Shown here in pieces: positions 52,756 through 61,084 of a stretch of DNA of 64,000 nucleotides. How positions within the stretch are numbered: position 1 is the first letter of the stretch; every line of letters starts with the position of its first letter. Location: assembly GCF_038502225.1 (NCBI RefSeq), contig NC_091369.1:18454385-18518384 (forward strand). The letters run 5' to 3'. This DNA is from Cherax quadricarinatus (lineage: Eukaryota > Arthropoda > Malacostraca > Decapoda > Parastacidae). The notes under the pieces are model-generated. The model did no database searches. It saw only the letters and a program-made list of their open reading frames with translations, and was not told where the DNA came from. The position numbers and the translations under genes are program-made.

Positions 52756-53914
52756 AACTTTACAAACTGACCTAGCCTAAAATAACCTAACAGGGATTGC
52801 AACCCTCTCAGGGTTATGCAACCCTCTCAGGGTTGCAACCCCTGCTCTCAAACTTTCTCTCAGTCAGAAAATTAAAAAGAAAAAACAAAATTTTCTTATA
52901 AAATAGTAGAGAATCTTTTTCTGAAGGTAATAAAACAAAAAGTACAGAATTTGATGAAAAAACTGATGAAATTATGATTTTGTGAATTTTGCTGTGTCAG
53001 CAATATTTCCGATTTTAAGCCAGTTCCATTGTTCATGTTGACCAAATTCTTAGCTGTTTCACTAGTATGTCTTCCATTTTGTTGACTGAGTTCAGGAAAC
53101 TGCCCATTCAGTATAGCAGAGAATCTTTTTCTGAAGGCAATAAAACAAAACGTACAAAATTTGATGGAAAACCGATGAAATTATGCTTTTGCGAATTTCA
53201 CTGTGCCAGCGATATTTACAATTTTAGATCAATTCCATTGTTTCAGTTGACCAAATTCTTAGCCGTTTCACTAGTATGTCTTCCAGTCTATCGATTGAGT
53301 ACAAGAAACTGCCCATTCAGTTATTTAAACTACTCAGTAAAGTGATCAGAAATTGGTAATTTGGCCAATTTCACACAAAATTCAAGCAATGCCAATTTCA
53401 AAATAGGATCCCGAATAAACACTGCAGATATTCCTGGCACTAAAACAACATCTCCTCTGTTCATTAGTCATCTCCCCAGGTCTCTCCTATATTATGCTTG
53501 TTTTCCATTTTGAATTTTTATTCACAGAAAACATAGAATATTTACTTTTATGCAGACTACTGCATTATTGTATTAATTGTATAAATAATGTGCATTCATA
53601 AATGCATATTAGTGGCAGAATCGACACATATTGGATAAGTGACATCATTTGTGTACTCTAGAATGTCGGCAAAAATCGAATATTTCCTCTGCTTTGAGTT
53701 TAATTTCAAGCTACTTTCAGTCTTGAAACCAATCAGAATCATGTCTATTTCTGTAATATATCTTCCATTCTATCAAAAGAGACCAAAAATCTGAGAAAAC
53801 CATATGAAAATACACCACAAAGTTGCTGTTTTAATCCTAAAACAAAGCTGCAGTTTTTTTTCTCATGTCCTGCATGCTGCAGGATTTTTTTTTATATGGT
53901 GCACACTTATTGCA

Positions 53915-56900
53915 GGTAGTAGGTTGGTAGACAGCAACCACCCAGGGAAGTACTACCGTCCTGCCAGATGACTGTGAAACAAAAACCTGTAACTGTTTTA
54001 CATGATGGTAGGATTGCTGGTTTCTTTTTCTGTCTCATAAACACGCTAAGATAACAGGGATATCTTGCTACTCCTACTTACACTTTGGTCACACTTCACA
54101 GACACGCACATGCATATATATATATACATACATCTAGGTTTTTCTCCTTTTTCTAAATAGCTCTTGTTCTTTTTTATTTCTTCTATTGTCCATGGGGAAG
54201 TGGAAAAGAATCTTTCCTCCGTAAGCCATGCGTGTCGTATGAGGCAACTAAAATGCCGGGAGCAATGGGCTAGTAACCCCTTCTCCTGTATACAATTACT
54301 AAAAAAGAGAAGAAGAAAAACTTTATAAAACTGGGTTGCTTAAATGTGCGTGGATGTAGTGCGGATGACAAGAAACAGATGATTGCTGATGTTATGAATG
54401 AAAAGAAGTTGGATGTCCTGGCCCTAAGCGAAACAAAGCTGAAGGGGGTAGGAGAGTTTCAGTGGGGGGAAATAAATGGGATTAAATCTGGAGTATCTGA
54501 GAGAGTTAGAGCAAAGGAAGGGGTAGCAGTAATGTTAAATGATCAGTTATGGAAGGAGAAAAGAGAATATGAATGTGTAAATTCAAGAATTATGTGGATT
54601 AAAGTAAAGGTTGGATGCGAGAAGTGGGTCATAATAAGCGTGTATGCACCTGGAGAAGAGAGGAATGCAGAGGAGAGAGGGAGATTTTGGGAGATGTTAA
54701 GTGAATGTATAGGAGCCTTTGAACCAAGTGAGAGAGTAATTGTGGTAGGGGACTTGAATGCTAAAGTAGGAGAAACTTTTAGAGAGGGTGTGGTAGGTAA
54801 GTTTGGGGTGCCAGGTGTAAATGATAATGGGAGCCCTTTGATTGAACTTTGTATAGAAAGGGGTTTAGTTATAGGTAATACATATTTTAAGAAAAAGAGG
54901 ATAAATAAGTATACACGATATGATGTAGGGCGAAATGACAGTAGTTTGTTAGATTATGTATTGGTAGATAAAAGACTGTTGAGTAGACTTCAGGATGTAC
55001 ATGTTTATAGAGGGGCCACAGATATATCAGATCACTTTCTAGTTGTAGCTACACTGAGAGTAAAAGGTAGATGGGATACAAGGAGAATAGAAGCATCAGG
55101 GAAGAGAGAGGTGAAGGTTTATAAACTAAAAGAGGAGGCAGTTAGGGTAAGATATAAACAGCTATTGGAGGATAGATGGGCTAATGAGAGCATAGGCAAT
55201 GGGGTCGAAGAGGTATGGGGTAGGTTTAAAAATGTAGTGTTAGAGTGTTCAGCAGAAGTTTGTGGTTACAGGAAAGTGGGTGCAGGAGGGAAGAGGAGCG
55301 ATTGGTGGAATGATGATGTAAAGAGAGTAGTAAGGGAGAAAAAGTTAGCATATGAGAAGTTTTTACAAAGTAGAAGTGATGCAAGGAGGGAAGAGTATAT
55401 GGAGAAAAAGAGAGAAGTTAAGAGAGTGGTGAAGCAATGTAAAAAGAGAGCAAATGAGAGAGTGGGTGAGATGTTATCAACAAATTTTGTTGAAAATAAG
55501 AAAAAGTTTTGGAGTGAGATTAACAAGTTAAGAAAGCCTAGAGAACAAATGGATTTGTCAGTTAAAAATAGGAGAGGAGAGTTATTAAATGGAGAGTTAG
55601 AGGTATTGGGAAGATGGAAGGAATATTTTGAGGAATTGTTAAATGTTGATGAAGATAGGGAAGCTGTGATTTCGTGTATAGGGCAAGGAGGAATAACATC
55701 TTGTAGGAGTGAGGAAGAGCCAGTTGTGAGTGTGGGGGAAGTTCGTGAGGCAGTAGGTAAAATGAAAGGGGGTAAGGCAGCCGGGATTGATGGGATAAAG
55801 ATAGAAATGTTAAAAGCAGGTGGGGATATAGTTTTGGAGTGGTTGGTGCAATTATTTAATAAATGTATGGAAGAGGGTAAGGTACCTAGGGATTGGCAGA
55901 GAGCATGCATAGTTCCTTTGTATAAAGGCAAAGGGGATAAAAGAGAGTGCAAAAATTATAGGGGGATAAGTCTGTTGAGTGTACCTGGTAAAGTGTATGG
56001 TAGAGTTATAATTGAAAGAATTAAGAGTAAGACGGAGAATAGGATAGCAGATGAACAAGGAGGCTTTAGGAAAGGTAGGGGGTGTGTGGACCAGGTGTTT
56101 ACAGTGAAACATATAAGTGAACAGTATTTAGATAAGGCTAAAGAGGTCTTTGTGGCATTTATGGATTTGGAAAAGGCGTATGACAGGGTGGATAGGGGGG
56201 CAATGTGGCAGATGTTGCAAGTGTATGGTGTAGGAGGTAGGTTACTGAAAGCAGTGAAGAGTTTTTACGAGGATAGTGAGGCTGAAGTTAGAGTATGTAG
56301 GAAAGAGGGAAATTTTTTCCCAGTAAAAGTAGGCCTTAGACAAGGATGTGTGATGTCACCGTGGTTGTTTAATATATTTATAGATGGGGTTGTAAGAGAA
56401 GTAAATGCGAGGGTCTTGGCAAGAGGCGTGGAGTTAAAAGATAAAGAATCACACACAAAGTGGGAGTTGTCACAGCTGCTCTTTGCTGATGACACTGTGC
56501 TCTTGGGAGATTCTGAAGAGAAGTTGCAGAGATTGGTGGATGAATTTGGTAGGGTGTGCAAAAGAAGAAAATTAAAGGTGAATACAGGAAAGAGTAAGGT
56601 TATGAGGATAACAAAAAGATTAGGTGATGAAAGATTGAATATCAGATTGGAGGGAGAGAGTATGGAGGAGGTGAACGTATTCAGATATTTGGGAGTGGAC
56701 GTGTCAGCGGATGGGTCTATGAAAGATGAGGTGAATCATAGAATTGATGAGGGAAAAAGAGTGAGTGGTGCACTTAGGAGTCTGTGGAGACAAAGAACTT
56801 TGTCCTTGGAGGCAAAGAGGGGAATGTATGAGAGTATAGTTTTACCAACGCTCTTATATGGGTGTGAAGCGTGGGTGATGAATGTTGCAGCGAGGAGAAG

Positions 56901-57510
56901 GCTGGAGGCAGTGGAGATGTCATGTCTGAGGGCAATGTGTCGTGTGAATATAATGCAGAGAATTCGTAGTTTGGAAGTTAGGAGGAGGTGCGGGATTACC
57001 AAAACTGTTGTCCAGAGGGCTGAGGAAGGGTTGTTGAGGTGGTTCGGACATGTAGAGAGAATGGAGCGAAACAGAATGACTTCAAGAGTGTATCAGTCTG
57101 TAGTGGAAGGAAGGCGGGGTAGGGGTCGGCCTAGGAAGGGTTGGAGGGAGGGGGTAAAGGAGGTTTTGTGTGCGAGGGGCTTGGACTTCCAGCAGGCATG
57201 CGTGAGCGTGTTTGATAGGAGTGAATGGAGACAAATGGTTTTTAATACTTGACGTGCTGTTGGAGTGTGAGCAAGGTAACATTTATGAAGGGATTCAGGG
57301 AAACCGGCAGGCCGGACTTGAGTCCTGGAGATGGGAAGTACAGTGCCTGCACTCTGAAGGAGGGGTGTTAATGTTGCAGTTTAAAAACTGTAGTGTAAAG
57401 CACCCTTCTGGCAAGACAGTGATGGAGTGAATGATGGTGAAAGTTTTTCTTTTTCGGGCCACCCTGCCTTGGTGGGAATCGGCCGGTGTGATAATAAATA
57501 AAAATAAATA
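53915..57510 (+). mobile_element. D1: full-length RTE-like LINE
   Basis: A 3596-bp element flanked by the perfect 10-bp duplication ACTTATTGCA (53905-53914 and 57511-57520). It has a 5' UTR starting GGTAGTAGGTTGGTAGACAG, one long ORF and a 258-bp 3' UTR ending ATAATAAATAAAAATAAATA. The 5' end agrees with D2 at 61085, so it is complete. Confidence 0.92.
54346..57252 (+). CDS. D1 ORF: EEP-RT protein (RTE-like)
   Basis: 968 codons open from here; the frame has no stop from 54277, so the true start is uncertain. The ATG matching the D2 start (54253) is followed by TAG TAA. EEP is at about 1-245 (ALSETKLKG, VIVVGDLNAKVG, LLDYVLVD, SDHFLVVAT). RT is at about 455-760, with ACIVPLYKGKGDKRECKNYRG, AFMDLEKAYDRVDR, GLRQGCVMSPWLFNIFIDG and FADD at 56482-56493. 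The C-terminus has LPTLLYGCEAW and RWFGHVERMERNR, as in RTE-clade proteins. RTE elements move with one such protein. All catalytic motifs are present. Confidence 0.9.
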   Translation: MRGCSADDKKQMIADVMNEKKLDVLALSETKLKGVGEFQWGEINGIKSGVSERVRAKEGVAVMLNDQLWKEKREYECVNSRIMWIKVKVGCEKWVIISVYAPGEERNAEERGRFWEMLSECIGAFEPSERVIVVGDLNAKVGETFREGVVGKFGVPGVNDNGSPLIELCIERGLVIGNTYFKKKRINKYTRYDVGRNDSSLLDYVLVDKRLLSRLQDVHVYRGATDISDHFLVVATLRVKGRWDTRRIEASGKREVKVYKLKEEAVRVRYKQLLEDRWANESIGNGVEEVWGRFKNVVLECSAEVCGYRKVGAGGKRSDWWNDDVKRVVREKKLAYEKFLQSRSDARREEYMEKKREVKRVVKQCKKRANERVGEMLSTNFVENKKKFWSEINKLRKPREQMDLSVKNRRGELLNGELEVLGRWKEYFEELLNVDEDREAVISCIGQGGITSCRSEEEPVVSVGEVREAVGKMKGGKAAGIDGIKIEMLKAGGDIVLEWLVQLFNKCMEEGKVPRDWQRACIVPLYKGKGDKRECKNYRGISLLSVPGKVYGRVIIERIKSKTENRIADEQGGFRKGRGCVDQVFTVKHISEQYLDKAKEVFVAFMDLEKAYDRVDRGAMWQMLQVYGVGGRLLKAVKSFYEDSEAEVRVCRKEGNFFPVKVGLRQGCVMSPWLFNIFIDGVVREVNARVLARGVELKDKESHTKWELSQLLFADDTVLLGDSEEKLQRLVDEFGRVCKRRKLKVNTGKSKVMRITKRLGDERLNIRLEGESMEEVNVFRYLGVDVSADGSMKDEVNHRIDEGKRVSGALRSLWRQRTLSLEAKRGMYESIVLPTLLYGCEAWVMNVAARRRLEAVEMSCLRAMCRVNIMQRIRSLEVRRRCGITKTVVQRAEEGLLRWFGHVERMERNRMTSRVYQSVVEGRRGRGRPRKGWREGVKEVLCARGLDFQQACVSVFDRSEWRQMVFNT

Positions 57511-57640
57511 ACTTATTGCAATGACCAATATTCTCATATCTAGGCCCAAATTTACCGACTACTGCTTATCTGAGCGAGCTGAGCTCATGGCATAGTACTA
57601 AGGGACCGACCTGGGCTTGAAAGCCGTTGAACGGGACTTG

Positions 57641-57794
57641 CCCTGAAAGGGCACCAGTAAATATGGATCTGCCATGTCTGTGTATGTTCATAGCATCTTT
57701 GCTAACATCTCTGCTTTTCCAGATGTGTCACATGACACATCTGTGGAGTAGGGTATCACATGCACCCTACTCTACATTGCACAAATCTCCTTAA
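57641..57794 (-). pseudogene. Probable Tigger remnant left of E2
   Basis: GCACAAATCTCC before the TTAA at 57791 and TCTCTGAAGAAGG after E2 rejoin to match GCACAAATATCCTTAATCTTTGAAGAAGG of the Tigger copy at 2764-2792. Further left the match fades. Only the last 30-50 bp are firmly Tigger. Confidence 0.55.
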
Positions 57795-58867
57795 CCCTTT
57801 AAGGGTTGACAGGCCCTCTCCGAGACTCGTTCTCAGGGTCGGCCAAATTTAAAAAAAGAAAAAACAATTTTCTCTCATGAAAAGATAGAGAATCTTTTCC
57901 CGATCATAATGACACCAAAAGTTTGAAATTTAATAGAAAACTTATGGAATTATGCTCTCGCGAACTTAGTGGTCTCGTCGATGTTTACGCATCAGCGATT
58001 TTGCCCACTTTGAGCCCCATTTTCGGCCAATTCCACTGTACTAGTCGACAAAAAACATGAATATTTTGCTAGAGCTCCATTTTTTCTATCAAATGAGTGC
58101 AAGAAACCACCCATTTATCAATTTCAGCTATCCAGTACAGTGGTCAGAATTTATCAATTTTGCCAATTTCACACAAATTTCAAAGGATGCCAATTTCCAA
58201 ATAGGGTCCAGAATAAACAAGAAAGACATTCCTGGCACTAAAATGACATTTCCTCTGTTCATTAGTCACGTCTCAAGGCTCCTCTTATATTCTTTTGCTT
58301 TCCACTTTGAATTTTTATTCTCACAAAAAAAAAAAAAAAAGATTTACTGTTATGCAGACTACTGCATTAGTGTAAAAAATGGTATAAATAATATTGGCGC
58401 AATTGTGAATGAATATTAGACACACCAGTTGACGAGTATTGGACGCTTGGCATGATTTGTTTACTTTTGAACTTTGGTAAAAATCGAACATTTCTGCTAC
58501 TTTGAGCTCAATTTCAAGGTACTTTTCATTGTAAAACCAGTTAAAATCATCTCCATTTCTGTACTATGTCTTCCATTCTATAAAATGAGACCAAGAAAAC
58601 TAGAATACAACAATAAATACCATACGAAAATACAGTGCAAAGTCGCTGTTTTATTCCAAAAAAACGCTCGGTTTTTTTTCTCATTATGCACTGTGTGCTG
58701 CAGGATTTTTTTTATACTGTGCACACTGACCACATAGACCCATTCTTTCATATGTAGGCCTACCAGCTTTCTCCCACTAGATTTGAGGGCGCTAGAATTT
58801 AGATGTACTAGTACGTCAAAAGCCCTGGGTCGTAAGCCATACTAGTACGGCCGAAACCCTCAAAGGG
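57795..58867. mobile_element. E2: piggyBac-like MITE with TTAA duplication
   Basis: A 1073-bp element flanked by TTAA (57791-57794, 58868-58871). Termini are CCCTTTAAGGGTTGACAGGCC and, from the right, CCCTTTGAGGGTTTCGGCCG. TTAA duplication with CCC(T)-starting ends is the hallmark of piggyBac-class elements. Near the right end lie palindromic GTACTAGTAC repeats. There is no transposase. The Tigger copy at 2764-2792 shows the empty site. Confidence 0.8.
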
Positions 58868-59215
58868 TTAATCTCTGAAGAAGGCATCTCCTTCCCTCTC
58901 TCTTCCTCCTCCTCCTGAAGCAAGTTCCTCAACTGTGGTCTGTTGCTGTTCCAGTTGAAGGTGTTGCAGCTCTTCATTGGTTAGCTCTTCCCTGTGGTCC
59001 TCCACCAACTCTCTCACATCCTTGCCACTCACATCTAGCCCCATGAACTTCCCCAAAGACACAACAGATTCCACAGCAGACATAGGGTCATCAGGGTCAG
59101 CCTCAAACCCTTCAAAATCCTCAAGGACACATTCTGGCCACAATTTTCTCGAAAAAGAGTTCAAAGTCCTGGAAGTCACTCCCTGCCAAGCCTTACTTAT
59201 AAGGCTTATGCAGTT
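58868..59215 (-). pseudogene. Tigger transposase C-terminal remnant
   Basis: A frame of 103 codons (59179-58868) reads TSRTLNSFSRKLWPECVLEDFEGFEADPDDPMSAVESVVSLGKFMGLDVS. It is the same region as 2604-3077. The catalytic core is missing, and E2 is inserted at its left. It is useful mainly as the empty-site comparison. Confidence 0.75.
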
Positions 59216-59321
59216 GTAGATATTGAAGGATTCCTCCTGCTTGACAAAGCTCCTGGAGAGCGAAATGTTGTCACAATAAAATGTTACATTAGTTGCATTT
59301 GTGTCCTTTTACTTAACATAT

Positions 59322-59445
59322 TGGGGAGATCATTGATGTAGATGAGAAAGAGGAGTGGGACTAGGACACTACCCTGGGGCACTCCAACAGCTACAGGCTG
59401 GATAGTGGAGTTGACGCCATTTGCATATATAGTAGGGCCCTGCTT
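59322..59445 (-). pseudogene. Reverse-transcriptase scrap of a CR1/jockey-like LINE
   Basis: The minus strand translates as YANGVNSTIQPVAVGVPQGSVLVPLLFLIYINDLPNML, the conserved RT block with PQGS and the following hydrophobic segment. It is not from families A-D. No longer frame survives. Confidence 0.7.
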
Positions 59446-59760
59446 TACAGTGTTTTGCTTTACGGTGTTCCGCTAATACGGTCATTTCAAATTATGACCA
59501 AAACTCGCTATACTGCTCTCCCCACCTGACTTTCTAATACGGTCACTGCGCCCCACCCGGTTTGTTTATATTCTCTGTGAGATCCAAGCACTAAGTCTCT
59601 CAATTATGTCTGGAAACAACAAAATTTCAAGTGTTTTTAAAAGTTATTTCATATTTTATATATACTCTGATAATTATACTACTTATGTATACCTGTACCT
59701 AAATAAACTTACATACTGTGCTGGCGTGCAGGTACACATTAAAATCAGTAAGATTGCCTT
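59446..59760. other. Possible MITE scrap and spacer
   Basis: AGTAGGGCCCTGCTTTACAG and TACGGTGTTCCGCTAATACGG followed by CTAATACGGTCACTGCGCC resemble pogo-type terminal sequence, but no matching opposite end was found. The rest is AT-rich spacer. Confidence 0.35.
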
Positions 59761-59764
59761 ATGT

Positions 59765-60190
59765 CTCAAGACGTCATATTAATAATGATAATAATAATCA
59801 TCGAGTCTCATTAAATGTCGTATATTACGTTAATATACATACTATTTTCTTTAATCCATCTATGATATTTTTTCAAAATTATATAATAAACACAATGCAT
59901 AACATATAAAGATGATAAATACACCCCTCAGTAGAATAAATAAACATAAATGTGAGATGTGGTAGCAGACGACTTGCACAAATAACGCCATATTAGAAAT
60001 AATAATAATCACCGAGTCTCATTAAATGTTGTATATTACGTTAATATACACATTTTCATTAAGCCATCCATGATATTTTTTTCAAAATTATATCATAAAC
60101 ACGATACATAACATATAAAGATGATAAATACACCCCACAATAGAATAAATAAACATAAATATGAGATGTGGTAGCCAGATAACTTGTACA
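59765..60190. repeat. Tandem duplication, about 211 bp x 2
   Basis: GAGTCTCATTAAATGT occurs at 59803 and 60014. The following blocks TATATTACGTTAATATACA, ATGATATTTTTT, CATAACATATAAAGATGATA and ATGAGATGTGGTAG repeat in order. The copies differ by a few percent plus small indels. Non-coding, very AT-rich. Confidence 0.85.
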
Positions 60191-60601
60191 AGTGATGGCA
60201 AGAATGACATTTTCTCTAGTCTAACATAAGAGAAAATGTGTTACTGGGGGTAACTATAGAAAATTATTCCTTTCGTATGTATGTAAGTTTATTCAGGTAA
60301 ACACAAATACAGTTACATAGATTATCATACATAACAGCATACGTGTAGAGAACCTAGGATAACCCAAAAAAGTCAGAGTGACTTATTTCCATTGCCTTCG
60401 CTCAGAGCATCATTTCTTCTAAAAATGGTGTTACATGAGAATGGGAGTGTTCTTCTTTATTTATTCTACCGTATCAATGTAGAGACAACTTGTATACAAT
60501 GTAACTTGTACACAAACCAGACGTGTACACTTTGTTTGTTTACAAAACTTACGTTCGCTTGGTTTGTTTACATAACTCTGTGCCTGTCCTCCCTCATGTA
60601 C
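60191..60601. other. Unassigned spacer
   Basis: Contains TATGTATGTAAGTTTATTCAGGTAAACACAAATACA-type sequence, which looks like a transposon or UTR scrap, but no family could be named. No credible gene. Confidence 0.35.
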
Positions 60602-60802
60602 TGACTCACTCTCTCACTCTCTCACTCTCACTCTCTCTCACTCTCTCTCACTCTCTCTCACTCTCTCTCACTCTCTCTCACTCTCTCTCACTCTCTCTCA
60701 CTCTCTCTCACTCTCTCTCACTCTCACTCTCTCTCACTCTCTCTCACTCTCTCACTCTCTCTCACTCTCTCACTCTCGCTCACTCTCACTCTTCACTCTT
60801 CA

Positions 60803-60882
<80 letters not shown>

Positions 60883-60922
60883 TCACTCTCTCACTCTCTC
60901 ACTCTCTCACTCTCTCACTCTC

Positions 60923-61009
<87 letters not shown>

Positions 61010-61015
61010 TTCATT
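60602..61015. repeat. (TC)n / (CTCTCTCA)n simple repeat
   Basis: A 400-bp pyrimidine tract: CTCTCTCACT octamers at 60607-60790, pure TC at about 60808-60875 and 60927-61005, with CTCTCA in between. The Leu/Ser-rich frame across it is an artefact. Confidence 0.95.
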
Positions 61016-61084
61016 TTATCTCATTTACTCACTCCTGACCCTACATTAAGACTACAAATATTTTAAGGTAAGTAATGAGTTAAA

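Larger units (their letters stand above)
52792..57640 (+). mobile_element. E element (piggyBac-like MITE) split by D1
   Basis: The left part (52792-53914) and right part (57511-about 57640) rejoin across D1. The left part matches E2 (AGAGAATCTTTTTC, ATGTCTTCCATT, GTGCACAC blocks), with an internal tandem duplication of about 210 bp (52907 and 53117). The right part (CTCATATCTAGGCCCAAATTTACC) matches the E fragment at about 6430-6455 in reverse. Terminal CCCT-type repeats are degraded. Confidence 0.6.

Noticed and set aside
60523..61038. Leu/Ser-rich frame of 171 codons
   Set aside because: Translation of the TC simple repeat.
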